Of a stretch of DNA of 64,000 bases, positions 1-12,379 are shown one piece after another (the first letter of the stretch is position 1; each line of letters starts with the position of its first letter). The stretch covers positions 706,983-770,982 of the forward strand of contig JABAKD010000026.1 in the NCBI GenBank assembly GCA_012845835.1. The letters are read 5' to 3'. The translations under genes were made by a program, and so were the position numbers. Under the pieces are notes generated by a model. The model worked only from the letters and a program-made list of their open reading frames with translations, had not been told where the DNA came from and made no database searches. Source of the DNA: Undaria pinnatifida (lineage: Eukaryota > Sar > Phaeophyceae > Laminariales > Alariaceae).

Positions 1-1550
1 TCAACATTTGAACGGTTGAATGGACGCGATGAGATCGGGGTTTGATGGTCTCAAGGCGGATGGAACCTATGTTGAGGTTTCTGAACTTCCCGCAGATAGC
101 AACGACGCGGAGTCAAAGGGGCTGATATATTGGAAGGGCGACACGCAAGGCTTGGTAGAATAAGAACTGAGGCACGGTTGGTAGTTAAGGGTCATAGTCA
201 GGTAAAGGGAGTTGAGAATTTCGAACACTTTTTCCCACCGCCTCGACCACGTCTAACCGGCTCATTGCAGCAATGGCGTGCAAGCCGTACTGGGACTTGA
301 CCCGCTAGGACGTTGACCAGGCCTTTATCCCGGCAGAGGTGGATACCTAGGTTTTCTCCCTGGGTGTAGAGATATATCGGGTAAGGTAGTCCTACTCAAC
401 AATGACCTTTACGGGCTGAAGAAGAGTGATCGAGCATGGCACAAGCTACTGTCATCAACAACGGTAGAGTGTCGATATGAGCAGTGCTTGGTAGACCCGT
501 ACGTGTTTCGATGGATGTCGAATGACGCCGTTGTACGCTGCTGGTGGTCCACGTAGACGACACCAAGGTCACAGCAACCAGCGAGAGAACTGATACGATA
601 GTGGCTGACCTCAACAAGAGATTTCCGACAAAAATATCTAGGCGACGTTAATTGGTACATGGGTAGCGAGTCAAGGAGGGATCGTGAGAAGGGAATACTG
701 GATATTTCGCAGACTCAGTTAATCAGAAACGTTGTCGACCGTTTCGGTATCACTACGACCAGTCCAATCCCTGCTCCGCCGTCGCTGTATCTCAGGCACG
801 TAAGTGATGAACCAGCGGTGGACGCGAATTTCCGAGAAGTTGTGGGGATTCAGATGTGGATCGCAATCCAACGCAGTGCGAGCGATGGCGCAGTAATAGC
901 ACGATCGTAAGGAAGTACACCTAAAGGCTGCTAGGAAGACTCTCCAAAACTCGACAGCTACTCTGCACTTCCACTTGACTTTCAGAGAGAGTAAGTTGGA
1001 GGATGTACAGTAGGAGTACGACCTAGAGACGTGCGTATACAAAGACTACGCGCACCGAGCCGAAGACAGGGTTTCGGTACCTGGTGTATCCTGTTTTTCT
1101 AGGACGCAGATTAGCGTTATAATCTCCACCACCGAGGCCGAGAACGTGGCGATGGCCGACGGGGTGAAGGAGGCCTTGTACGTGCGATGAGTGCTGGTTT
1201 TCTTGGTCCCTGGTTCTGGGTCGCCGAGTATTGAAGTGTTTGAAGACAACAAAGGGGCAATTGATATCGCCAAAACCCCGCTGAGCTCGTCCAACAGCAA
1301 GCCCATCGATGTGAGGTATCACATTTTGCGCGAGTTGGTGGCGGAAGGAGACTTGTCTGTGAAGTGGCTGAGGGCGAAGTACCAACAATCGGATATTCTC
1401 ACGATAGCGGTCGCTCGGGAGAGGTTTGAGAAACACCGCGCTTTTTGTTGGGGATATAGGTTTTCCTTTCGTTGTAGAATGTTTCTAGTAGATATTTCAG
1501 AGGCTTGTTGGTTGATCAAGCGCCAGGGAAGGTGTTCGATGTAGATTGAC
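1..1550 (+). pseudogene. Decayed Ty1/Copia pol relic (RT to RNase H)
   Basis: Translation in shifting frames gives Copia-type reverse transcriptase pieces: ARLVVKGHSQVKGVENFEHF near 175-230, then DVDQAFIPAEVDT near 310-350. A Copia RNase H end lies near 1190-1440, with EDNKGAIDIAKTP, DVRYHILRELV and QSDILT matching the usual EDN-GA, HID-RYHF-RE and ADILTK blocks. Many stops and frame changes break it, and no YVDD active site is readable. No LTR was recognised on either side, and the 5' part lies outside the window. It is an old, dead copy, distinct from the minus-strand Copia element that follows. Confidence 0.75.
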
Positions 1551-4500
1551 CCAACGAACAATAGTGGAAACATACGGTGGTTGCGCCGAGGTAACCGGCA
1601 GAATATTGCGCGATATTGTTGTGTGGGAAAGACTGCGTGGAACATTCCTTTAGGTCCTCGATGCACTTCTGAGAACAGCCCGATGGACTTTCTGGTGTTA
1701 TTAATGTGGAATTTTAAATGCTTCGAAAGAGTACCCCGTAGTACATAGAGCAGAGCACGTGTGAATCGTGTACCGGCGCCAACTAGTTGCCCCTATCTCT
1801 TCCCCTCTGATCAGCTTCCGGGACAAGTTAATAAAGCCATAGTCTATACATAACCCATTATTCACACTGTGTGTTGCAGTGAAGCTCACACCCCGAGAGT
1901 AGGGTGCTGGAATCACGTTAGAATTGCATAACTGATCTATTTCAACAAGTTGTGCCTGAGCTACAGGTAAAACATCACATGTGGAAAGGGTTCCAGATCC
2001 ACTCTCTCATTAACTCAACTCTCATATTGATTTAAGTGCTATCGTGGTCATTGCGTATGTTTTCGCCTCCAACCGAACCTTTAAACGGCGTTCCCAGGCC
2101 TCGTTTCTTGTTGCAAGTGAACAACCTGTCGCCCGAATTGTGGCTGTTGGGACTGTTAAGCAAGGCCACCTGAGCTGGCAGCCAAATTAGATGAAGGTAC
2201 CAAGATAGAGTGTGCGGTATTCCGTGCCATCGTCGTGGGTAACATGCTGACAATCGTTGCTGCCGTTGTCGTCATACGGCGGGGACCTTGACTACCTCCC
2301 CGTCACGCTGAAACTCAGCCGTTTGATGACAATGGGGACAAAGCCGTTGGACGAACTCATCCGGGCCGGCCAAACACCAATGGTTGTTCTCGCATTTTCT
2401 TGTTTTTTCCAGCGGGGATGCCGGTGCTCATCGTACCGCCTTGTATTTTGTCGTCGTGTACAAATCGAAGCCACAACCGAGACAAATACACACAAGCAAG
2501 GAGTCACACTACGCTAGGGGTGCGGCAGAGGTTTGGAGCTCCTAACATGATGGGCTCAATGTCTCACCTAAAAGATTACTTCGAAGGGCTTTCGTTTTAC
2601 GCAGCCCCACTAACGTATCTGCTGTAGCCCTAAAGCAACCATACATGTAAAACTATCATGCTAGGCCAGTTCTACAGTTGAAGAGTCCAGACTGTTTGAA
2701 ATGTTTGGCCTAAAAAGTGCAACCATCGACGTGGGATGACTACAACACACTGAAACGTTCGTCATGTATGACACCCTAACATCGTATTTTCCACGGTTGC
2801 GCTTACAGCCGTTCCAATACACGGGGGGAAATATTACCATCGTCCTCTTCCTTTCATCGCTGCCTGGCTTTACCACCGCAATGTCTCCATACCGAGCGAC
2901 TACAATATCGATGCCGTATGGCCCGTCAACCCGCTAATGTGCTGGTCAACACCACGGTGTCCCGTTGCACAGCAAGTTCAAGTAAACAGTACCATCGGCT
3001 TGCGGTACAATCCTGACCGCTACTGCGGTGTCTCGATGCCGAGAATGTTAAAGACCCGGTGCCGTCATCTGGCGCTACCGTAACCGAGGACGTTAAATCA
3101 ACAATACCGGCGTCTTCCATTACCGCCCGGTCCATTCTTGCGGTGTTCCATTGCCAAACAGAGACTAGGTAAATCGAGAGTGGTATGTCGCCGTCGTCCC
3201 GACCGTTATCAAGATTTCTCGTTCATGAGCAAGTCCAAAAACTAAACGATTACCACCATAATACACCGTCCCCGGTGTGGTCACCGTGGTCATGTCCATT
3301 AACACATGATGACCGGTCGAGTACATCGAAGAAAAGAAGCATGTCTTCCAAGTTCCGTTATAAGGACTGGAGTGGTAGGTATAGTATCAAGTAGTCCAGA
3401 CCATAAACCTTGTGCGTGGTGGAGCCTTGTCCGAGAATTTTCATCTGCTCACGGCGCTTGCTAGCATTCATGGCTCGAGATAACATCGTCTATCTTCTTC
3501 CCGGCTGTTTTAAAAATGATCACACCTGCCGAAAACCTAGCAAGGTTTCAAAATAATTTATCAATTCCAGTAGATCTGCTGTCAACTCCAATGCATATCA
3601 CATTTTTCGCTAGGTCGTCTCTAGCCCAACGATAAGACTCAAGAATGTGAAGAAAACACCAATAATTGCGATATGGGTTACACATTCGAGGAGCGCGTAC
3701 ACGAAGGGCTTTCGCCGGCATGAAGAACCACCCTGCGTTGAGGATAGGAGTTTTGTACTACCACCTATCGAGGCAACGTTCATTTGCATTGGTCTTTCAT
3801 TGCTGTACTCGTAGTCGTAGCAGACGTACCGTAAAAAATATCACATGAGCGCTACAGCTGAAACGGAACGTCTTGGAGGAAATGGCGTTCTAGAAAAGCG
3901 GCGGGATTGTCACCTGCTGTGTTTTTGTTCAAGAAGATTGTATCGTACCAGGGAGTCGAGTTATCGAGTTCAGAGGCTTCTGGAAGAAGTAGTGCTCTAG
4001 ATGCTAACATGGATGATGCAGGTGGCCCCAACCCTTTCACTCCTCACTTTTCTCTCATCCCTCCATTCTTCCTCGTCAGTTTTCAGTGTCGCCTGAACTC
4101 TGGACACAGCAGTCCATATATTTTTCTCATGTATTTCTTTTGTTGGCAGAAAGCGCCTGTTAAAACATAAAATATACCAGGTATCTCTGGCCCGTGCATC
4201 TTGCACGATTTTTCGGATAGCTTAATTGCTGCCAGCGCCAGCCTCTGCGACCGCGCCAGTTCGTATCGCCACATACGTCAATACCTTGCAGATATGCCAG
4301 ACGAGAGAGGCGCGTTTCGAGCTGATAAATACACGTAAGAGCGTTTTTTTAAAGATAGATGGGGGTTCACAACGGGGTAAAACGAAGGAAAGGGTTGAGG
4401 ACCCCCGTACAGGCAAGGGTGATTACGCACCATGCAGCGCAGACGTTTTGGTAAAGGTAAGCAACTGACTGACCGGAAGCAATCGCCCCCAAAACAATGG

Positions 4501-5316
4501 ATGGGCTGAAAGCTAACATAGCCCCTGATCGGGCCCTTCTCGTACAACACCTCGGCCAGGATGGGGGCCAGAACTCATGAGACCCGACAGAGAAAAGGAT
4601 GAAGATGGCGTAAATCCAGAAGACGTCAGCATTACACCACGCGTATGAAAATACGTGGAAGTGTGGTGAGCTAAAGTTTTTTTTTTCCCCATCTGCCGGA
4701 GAATAACGAAAACAATAAAAACGTCAGCATTGTGGTGTGTCGGAATACAACAGCCGCGTGCAAAGTATGTCTGATCCACAGCCTCTGACACGCTCCCTTC
4801 CCCTTCGTACATACGAATTCTTTGTTCGTGGATATACAAACAGAAGGGCAGGGGGTGTTTGTTTCACGCACAGCCGAAGCCATGTGACTATAGGCTTTTG
4901 GAAGCGGGGGGGGGGGGGGTTAGTAAGGCCAACCAACAAAGTCAACCTGTTGGATGCCGCCTTCGGATCGAACGTGGCCTTCCCCACTAATAGACAGAAG
5001 GCTTTGGAAAAGCAAAAGTTACAATGCAGCACATCATTATTTTTTGTTTTTTGTGGCCTACAAGCTTGATGACCAACGAACCGATCAAGCCGACAACAAG
5101 AGAGTGTTCACAGCGTGTCCATAGACGCTGGCCACTCTGCCGGTATGTTACTGCGCCCAAAGACAAATTCACTTCCGATCCTTGATAAGATTGCTCGCGC
5201 TAGCCAAAGCCTCTACACGGTGCTTGGTGGAGAATTTCTCCGGCGTGCCGATTTATGTCATTTTCATCGACACCGCTGTCGCTTCGAAAACGGGCAATAT
5301 GCATAAGTGTTGACAC
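1551..5316. other. No recognisable gene
   Basis: I see no conserved protein domain here. Scattered short hydrophobic reading frames (for example near 2200-2280 and 2780-2880 on the plus strand) are broken and match nothing I know. Homopolymer runs occur near 4677 (T) and 4905 (G). The only assignable item is a copy of an A-tailed repeat at 4640-4716. Confidence 0.5.
4640..4716 (+). repeat. A-tailed dispersed repeat, copy A
   Basis: This shares the block CGCGTATGAAAATACGTGG, then GTGTGGTGAGCTAAAG, a T run and CCCCATCTGCCGGAG with copies at 34660-34800, 41123-41217 (minus) and 60045-60172. In the other copies the block runs into a long A tail. Here the tail is short and mixed (aataacgaaaacaataaaaa). 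A hairpin CGTAT-GAAA-ATACG with a GNRA-type loop can form. Confidence 0.6.
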
Positions 5317-5759
5317 TGTATTATGTATACTGTGGTATACCCCAGCACGGTGGCGGAGAGGCGGTGTCCCCGACGCTAGTCGGGTTGGTGACACTGTGCA
5401 GGGGATAGCCTGGAAGACTCGAGTGCTTCCGTGTTGAGGAGAAGATGTAAATTTGTTATAAACACTGGCGCTTATGTGGCCAACAAACACAGATCAACCG
5501 CAGACTGTGCAGGAGTCCAGAAGTTGGCTGGGTACTGGAGATGACCAGGATGGCTATGATGCTGGACAATCCTCAAGGATCCACACAAGAGAGTGAGCTA
5601 CTCGTAAAGGCAACAGAGAATCCTACAGAAGTAATTCCTCCGCATATTCGTACGCACGTTACATACCAACCGACACATAACAGATCTTCGATGATCTACG
5701 ACCAACAAGTGCGGTGCTACTGAGCATTGACTCATCCTGGCTATGTGCTAACATTTCCA
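5317..5759 (-). repeat. 3' LTR of the old Copia element
   Basis: Matches 11730-12169 throughout with scattered substitutions and small indels. On the minus strand it begins TGGAAATGTTAGCACATAGC. The edge near 5317 is uncertain by several bases because the two copies differ there. Confidence 0.75.
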
Positions 5760-5939
5760 TACCACTCCTCCTCATTGAAAGTTGCTATGAATTGTACTAA
5801 AACTAATGATGATATATTGTTGCAAACAAAAACGTGTCACGCGTGTTTTAACCAAATGATTTTATTCAATGTTTCCCACACAACCAACTACAATCTTCAA
5901 TCCTACAAAATAAATCAAAAGTATGTAAGCTAATTCCAA

Positions 5940-6413
5940 CCAGACAGAGTCAAACAAGCAAATTATTAGTTTTACTTTAAATTCGACGGTGGTGAGCTTG
6001 TTGACGTCAAACTTGTTGATGGGGAACTTGTTGATGGGGTCCATAAGGTGCTTGAACCTTTGCTTGTTGAAGTGCTTTGTCCCGATGTCGGCGAGGTTGT
6101 CCTCCGTCGGGACGTGATAGATGGAGATTCTTCCCTCCGTTACCAGTTCTCAGATGAAGAAGAAGCGCAAAGCGATGTGGGTGGTCCTCGAGCTGAAGGA
6201 CCGGTTCCCCAATGAATGTAGGGTAGCCGTGTTGTCGCAGTACACTGGCATTTGCGCAATCTTCTTTCCGAATCCAAGCTCCGTCAGTATGTTTGAGCAA
6301 AACACTGCTTCCATCAACGCCAGGGCGGACGCGACCAGCTCCGCTTGCATGGTGGACATCGCAGTCAGACCTTGCAGCCCCGGCCTGAAGCTTATCGGAG
6401 CGTTTGCCAGCAT
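5940..6413 (-). pseudogene. Copia RNase H, broken
   Basis: The minus strand reads STMQAELVASALALMEAVF, then CDNTATLHSL and SSRTTHIALRFFFI. These are the Copia RNase H blocks STMEAEYVA, DN-A-L and RTKHI. A frame change follows, then ADIGTKHFNKQRFKHLMDPI, the usual C-terminal ADIGTK block. RNase H would remove the RNA strand after reverse transcription. The frame break shows it is inactive. Confidence 0.75.
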
Positions 6414-7789
6414 CGTCGCGTAGCTTGAGGTCGACCTCCCGTTGTCAGGGTTGTTTGCCCAGTTCGAGTCCGAGAAGGTCGCAGCTTTAAACCAGCTTTC
6501 CTTGGGGTGATGCTGAAGTTGGTCGTTCCTGCTAGATAGCGAAGAGTATGCTTTGCCGCCACCTTATGCACCTTGCTAGGTTTCGCCATCGGGCGAGCCA
6601 GTTGGCCTGTCGCGTACATGATGTCATACCTCAGCACTTGCGCAATGTACATGAGCGATCCAACGATCCCTTGGTACTTGCGCGTCTCCTCCTCGTTGAG
6701 AAGTGTGTCCTCGGGCTGGTTGTTCAAGATTTGGGAGCCATAACCAGTTGTACTAGTCTGCTTGCAGTCCGACATCTCGAACCGTTCAAAGATTGGTTTG
6801 CAGTATGCCTCTTGGAAAATAGTCAAGGTACCTGCCTCGCGATCCTTCTTGATACCCATTTCGAGTACGAGAGATGCTTCCCCTATGTCGGTCATATTGA
6901 AGCGCTTTTGCAGCTTCCCTTTCACCATTGAAACGGCGTTAGAGTCGTTGCCGGCCAGAAGAATGTCATCGACGTAGAGAGTCAGGTAGATCTTGGCCCC
7001 GTTGTTATCGTACAAATACAGGCACGGGTCTGACTTGAGTGCGACTAAGCCAATCTCGACAAGCACGGAATCTATGGTGTTGAACCAGTTGCCTGGGCTT
7101 TGAGCAAGTCCGTAGAGGCTCTTCTCCAGCTAATTTACTATGCCACCTCCATCCTTGTCCTTTACCTCGAAACCGGGTGGTTGTTCAACGAACACTTGTT
7201 CTTGGATGTCGGCGTAGAGGAAAGCGGTAGGAGCATCCATCTGGTCGAAGATGAGGTTGAACTCCACGGTGATGCACGCCATCATTTGCACGCTCTGGAT
7301 CCTGCACACCGGAGCGTAGGTGCTGCAATCAAGCCCGGGAATTTGGTTCCAGCCCTGGGCCACGAAAGGACCCTTGAAGGAGCCGTCGGCCTTGCGTTTG
7401 AACACCCACTTGGACTTGATGCGCCTCCTTCCCGGAGGGACGGCCAAGCGCGGAACGAGTTTGTAGACCTTGCGGTTGTTGAGGCTTTTCATCTCGCGTT
7501 CGGCAGCTGCGTTCCATTTCGCTGCGTCCGGTGAGGCCCGTGCTTCCTGGATGGTGCGTGGAACGTCTGGTTGCACTGCCCCTACGGCGTATGCGTATTC
7601 CGTGACTCCCAATGTGGCGTCCATGTGCGCGACGTCAGAAAAGTCCCCCTTCGCGGGAAACGCGTACAAAAGCCGACGAAGCTTGCTGAGGATCTTCTGG
7701 TTGGGCACGCGTGATATCGCCCGGGTAATCCTGGTGTCAGGAGGGGCTGATATGGAGCCGTGACCACCACGAGAACCACGCCCACTCAC
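6392..7789 (-). pseudogene. Copia reverse transcriptase (RVT_2 type), frameshifted
   Basis: The N-terminal half (7130-7789) contains AAAEREMKSLNNRKVYKLVP, KSKWVFKRKADG and APTAFLYADIQEQVFVEQPP. The C-terminal half (6392-7066) carries the active site YVDDILLAGN near 6976-6947 and the thumb/connection motif GSLMYIAQVLRYDIMYAT. A frame change between 7067 and 7130 separates them. The enzyme would copy element RNA into DNA in the virus-like particle. The catalytic aspartates remain readable but the frame is broken. Confidence 0.85.
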
Positions 7790-8242
7790 CTAATCACGTC
7801 CACCACACGTCGCGATCCCTCCCCGCGCAGATGCACCACACAAAGAGCTACCGCGGGTGTCACTCCCACTACGAGATGAACCACGCCCACACGCGGTACG
7901 ACTCCGCGATGCAGCACCAACTGGAGCAGAACCAGTACCCGACGTACCAGGCGGCGACGCAGGACCAGATGATGAACCGGCCAGAGCAGGACCGGAAGGT
8001 GATGCAGCAGGAAAAGGGTCAGCGGAGCTAAGCCCAAGGTCACGGTTGTTGACGGTGGAGATGTCATCGAGAAGCTCGAGAACAGACGGGTCCCCGACGG
8101 CATGATTGGAAGAAAGCGCATCGGCCTAGTGGTTGGTGGTGTAGTTGCGCACATCTCGGATCATGTCGTTCCGGTCGGCGTAAGTGAACTCCCCGTCGTC
8201 AAAACCACGCTCGTCCGACGAAAGCGGCGCGGGAGTCGTTTT

Positions 8243-9176
8243 TCATGAAGATAACGTTGCGACTTTCCCGCACCCGTCTCGTCTGAGCGTTGTAGAGACG
8301 GTAGGATTTGCTGTCCAGCCTGTAGCCCACCAACCGTCTTCTCCACGCACGGCTTTCCAGCTTCTTGGTGTGCGTCTCTTCATGCACAAACGCCGTGCCC
8401 CGACCATCCGAATGTGTCCAAGGTGCGCATCTTTGCCGTAGAGCGCCTGGTACGGTGTCCTGTTGTGCAGGGCTGCATGAGGAGTCCGGTTGCTCGGGTA
8501 GATTGCCGTGTGCATCAGTTCTCCCCAAAGAAGGCTCGGCAGCGTAGAATCAGCGAGCATGCAACGCACGATGTTCATGATCGTCCTGCCTGCACGCTCA
8601 TTTGCTCCGATCTGCTGGGGGGTGTTCGGCGATGCAAATTGTAGCTGGATGTCAATGTCCAGGTAGTACTGTCGGTAAGCCGCGCTCGTAAACTCGGTTC
8701 CCTTATCCGCACGAAGCACGTGGATACGCTCGCTGCGGGGGATGACGGTCCCTTTGTTGAACAACTCGAGGGCGTCAGTGGAGCAAGTCTTATCCTTCAT
8801 GTGGACGACCTCATTCCACTTGGTGTGATTGTCGACAAACTTGGCGGTGTTTTCGAAGCCGCCCAACGGTAGGCGTGAAGGGACCAAGGGTATCGACGAA
8901 TACGATCTGAAAGGCGCGTGAAACGCCGTAAACGGCCTGATTTGGGTGCGTCTGTTGAGAGCTCTTACCAAGAGCGCACGCACTGCAGTCCTGCACGTCG
9001 CCGGTGTAATCGATGCTGTTGGCTGCCTCCTTTCTCATCACATCCAAGGTCTTGCTGTTGATGTGCCCCACGCGCCGGTGCCAGAGACTAGCAGTCCCCA
9101 CCCGCAAGGCAAGTCCGTCAGGATCTTCCCCCAGGGTCTGCCGACTGCCATCCCCATCGCCGAGCTTCACGGTCAT
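8243..9176 (-). pseudogene. Copia pre-integrase zinc region and integrase core
   Basis: LWHRRVGHINSKTLDVM and DCSACALGKSSQQ give the HHCC zinc region. The catalytic core follows: FVDTLGPF carries the first Asp, LRADKGTEF the second (near 8707), and GANERAGRT the Glu (near 8599), with exactly 35 residues between the second Asp and the Glu. A frame change between about 8811 and 8980 separates the zinc region from the core. It would insert the cDNA into host DNA; this copy is broken. Confidence 0.85.
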
Positions 9177-9286
9177 GGATCAAGTGATCTTGCCGGTGTC
9201 ATCCACTCCTCAGATTTTCATCGGGACGACTACGTCCCCCGACTCCAGCCTGGGGTTGTCCGGTTAGAAGAGGGAGGCCACTCCAT

Positions 9287-9655
9287 TCAACAGCGCAGCG
9301 GTGACGGAAAAGAGGTCGCGGAGACGAGGTTGGTCCCCAGCCCCGGTACTAAGACGACACGGAAGGAAACTTGCCTATCGTGGCCGCTGTCGTCAGCGAC
9401 CGTGCCAAAGAGAACCCCCGTCGTAACGTCGTGAATAACGTGCTGCCCAGTGGCAATGATCGGGAGCGGGATCCGAAGGTCTTCAATGTCACGCATGTGA
9501 GCCCGCACGCCAGGCGTAAGCGTAGGATCTAGGTAATTGTCCGTCGCTCCGCTATCCACCCACATCGGGTTGGACGATCCGTCGGAGCGAAAAGGAGCGA
9601 GCGACGACTCCGCCGCAAAAGAAGCCATGAAAGCACCGAAGTACTCGGAAGGCAA
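9287..9655 (-). pseudogene. Copia aspartic protease
   Basis: The active-site motif MWVDSGATDNYLDP lies near 9565-9524 (DSGA in place of the commoner DTGA). It is followed by IPLPIIATGQHV and a hydrophobic strand before VPGLGTNLVS, which matches the Copia protease end (VPGL--NLLS). It would cut the Gag-Pol polyprotein. The frame is open across the domain but disconnected from gag and integrase. Confidence 0.8.
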
Positions 9656-9964
9656 GTGGTGGTTCCGCGAAGACGACGCGGATGAGGCAGACGCGGAAGC
9701 CGCCGGCGAGGCGGCGGGAGCTGCAGAGGCGTCGAGAGCGTTGAAGGAACACCCGAACGTCGTTGGTTCCGAAGGGGCCTAAGACGCCTGGGGCGCCGCC
9801 GCCTGAAACGGCTGCGGCAAGTGGGAGAAATCGGCCAGACCGGCTGCCTGAAGCAGTACCAGGTTCGCAGCCAACCCTCAAAGCTCCTTTCGCTTCTTCT
9901 TGTTCCGGTTGTCCTGCTGAGCCTTGCACTCAGCATCGTCGTGGGTCCTCGTGCGGTGAAAGGA

Positions 9965-10797
9965 TCACCACTTAGACTGTCCACTCCCCCCACTTCCGTG
10001 CTTCTTGCCTGGCTTCTTCCCTTTCGTCAGTCGGGACGTCTGCATAGACGTCGGACAACCTCGCTGGAAATGTCCAAACTCCTTGCAGCGGTGGCACTGG
10101 TCGCTTCTGGACGCGGCCATCGCGGCCCCCCTGCCCGAGACCGCGGGCCCCGCCGCCTTGCGCGACTGCTCGTCCACAAATAAGCGGTTGGCCGTGTCCT
10201 GAAGACAGTCGACCGATATAAATTCGTTTCGGTAGTGCATCTCCCGGATAAAGTGGAATTCCGGGCAGACGTCAGGCCCGAAAGCATGACATCCAGGTTG
10301 AATTCGTCTGATACTTTCTCCCCCAGAGTCTCAAGGCGGAGCTTGAGCTCGCATCCCTTGGAGAAGAAGTCAACAGGATCACCACCCGAAACGTGCGTGA
10401 GGACGATGAGCTCGTTGTGGCACGCCCACCGTTCTTCCTGGGTGTGGGCGTCGAACCGCGAGTTCAGAGCCGCCCAAGCCAACTGTCTGTTGCCTTCGGC
10501 GCTAGTGCCCGCCTTTCGGTGAGCCTGAACGGTGATCCGCGCCGAGCCGGTATTTGCGAAGAATAGGAGGGAGTAGAGTCGGCTGTCGGCCTTATCCCAA
10601 GCGGTAACATCGGCCAGAGTAGCAGCCAGAGGGTCTGGCCGGGTCGATTCGCGTAAGACCGTGAGAAGCTCCGTCGCATGGATGTTGATGACGTGCTCGA
10701 AGCTCTCCTTCCACACGCGAAAGGTAGACCCAGAGCATTGTCCAGTGGAATCTAGTAAACGGTGGAGCCCAGAACTAGAGCTTGATGAGTTCGCCAT
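9965..10797 (-). pseudogene. Copia gag with CCHC zinc knuckle, frameshifted
   Basis: I chose the Met at 10797 because a serine-rich start (MANSSSSSSGLHRLL) opens the conserved part; upstream in-frame sequence looks like leader. The body has a Gag-like helical stretch (ELLTVLREST, WAALNSRFDAH, FNLDVMLSGL). After a frame change near 10200-10240 it continues into CHRCKEFGHFQRGC, a classical CX2CX4HX4C knuckle, and a basic tail (KGKKPGKKHG). It would form the particle shell and bind RNA. Confidence 0.75.
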
Positions 10798-11729
10798 AGC
10801 TTGGAGACAGGAACACGCGATGGGTGTGATTGAAAAGCGCTGCACCCGCAAGACGCCCCGATCACCTGAGACGGGCCAGTGCGCCTGAAATGTGTGGGGA
10901 AGCTCTACGCAGAGGTATGGTGAAAGGTAGGTCCCAGAGCCGTAGTTGGCAACCCGAGTCCGCCGGAAGCTCGTAAGCCCCCCGCTCGGACGACTGCGCT
11001 CCCGTGAGCACAGCTGTGACCAACCGCAGTTGACGCGGCTGCGGTGATGTGGCGAGTAGTCAGCTCCGGCCACTTAACTGGTCCTGCAGGTACTCAGCGT
11101 GGTGCACTGCGTATTGTTACGCGTCTTTAAGCGCAAACTTACGTGAGCTAGCACGTGTGAGTAGCTGTAGCAGCGGCCGGCTACCAGCTAGCAGTCGTAT
11201 CCTCAACCTACACACGAGATCAAGCCGGCAACAAGGTATGGGGAAGATGTCTTGGACAGACTACGCCTCGCGAAGAATCTAAGCGCAGGTGGTTTTGGTA
11301 TTCGGAAGTCAGTTGCAAACACACGGAACCGAGTATAAGAAATAACGATAATCCGCGCGCAGAACCAACAACCCGCACAACTCTATTCACCGACCGGAGT
11401 CAGCGCCTAGGAACTGCGCCCCCGAATGCTTTACACAGACAGTTGCGTACCGAATATGCAGCCGAGAGCCCAGGTGATCAGTCCGGGCCTAATAAGCAAG
11501 CGGGTTAAATCAGTGTGACCTCCAGCAGAAAGCTGCTTCCAGCAGTAGCTCCGCGCAGAAAAATATCCGAGATATCCAAATGCTGCAGAATCCAAAAAAA
11601 AAAAAAATCCTGAAGGGTTCAAAAATTGCGAATCCTGGAGGACGGGTGTGCCCTCCACAGCACTCGGCGACAGCAGTCGACGCGCAGTCGCCGCAGGCCC
11701 CCACTCACACACACGAGGCTATAACAACC
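10798..11729 (-). other. 5' leader of the old Copia element
   Basis: About 930 bp between the 5' LTR and gag. It holds no recognisable domain; a run of A lies near 11588-11600 on the plus strand. The primer-binding site should abut 11729 on the minus strand, but I could not match it to a tRNA end by eye. Confidence 0.5.
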
Positions 11730-12169
11730 TATTATGGATATTGTGGTATACCCCAGAACGGTGGCAGAGAGGCGGTGTCCCGATGCTAGTCGGGTTAGTG
11801 ACACTGTGCAGTGGATAGCCTGGAAGACTCGAGTGCTTCCATGTTGAGGAGAAGATGTAAAGATGTTGTAAACACTGGCGCTTATGTGGCCAACACACAG
11901 AGATAGACCGCACACTATGCAGGAGTCCAGAAGTTGGCTGGGTACTGGAGATGACCAGGATGGCTACGATGCTAGACAATCCGGAAGGATCCACACGAGC
12001 GAGTGAGCTACTCGTCATGGCAACAGAGAATCCTACAGAAGTAATTCCTGCGCATATTCCTCCGCACGTTACATACCAACCGACACACAACCGATCTACG
12101 ATGATCTACGACGTACAAGTGCAGTGCTACTGAGCATTGGTTTATACTGGCTATGTGCTAACATTTCCA
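11730..12169 (-). repeat. 5' LTR of the old Copia element
   Basis: Partner of 5317-5759. Blocks such as GTGGTATACCCCAG, GCCTGGAAGACTCGAGTGC and AGTCCAGAAGTTGGCTGGG are shared exactly, separated by substitutions. Confidence 0.75.
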
Positions 12170-12379
12170 TAACACACTGTTTTTTCACGATTATTTCGAC
12201 ACCAACTAAACGAGACACGTATTGACGCTCCCATATATGGACAACGACGGGTTGTTCAATAACGCTTGCAACCATGATTTTAAATAATCGAATGAAAACT
12301 CGATCTCGACTTGTGCCCGCGTCCTTGAACAAGTATCCTGTTGCTAACTTCGAGCACCGGTGACAACAAAGGTGCTGGG

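Larger units (their letters stand above)
5317..12169 (-). mobile_element. Old Ty1/Copia LTR retrotransposon
   Basis: Two direct repeats of about 440 bp (5317-5759 and 11730-12169) flank a minus-strand internal region. Read on that strand it runs gag, zinc knuckle, aspartic protease, integrase, reverse transcriptase, RNase H. Integrase before RT is the defining Copia order. The LTRs match at roughly nine in ten positions and every domain is frameshifted, so the insertion is old and inactive. A purine-rich tract on the minus strand (GAGGAGGAGTGG) lies just inside the 3' LTR near 5762-5773 and serves as the likely polypurine tract. I could not identify a clean target-site duplication or name the primer tRNA. 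Confidence 0.85.
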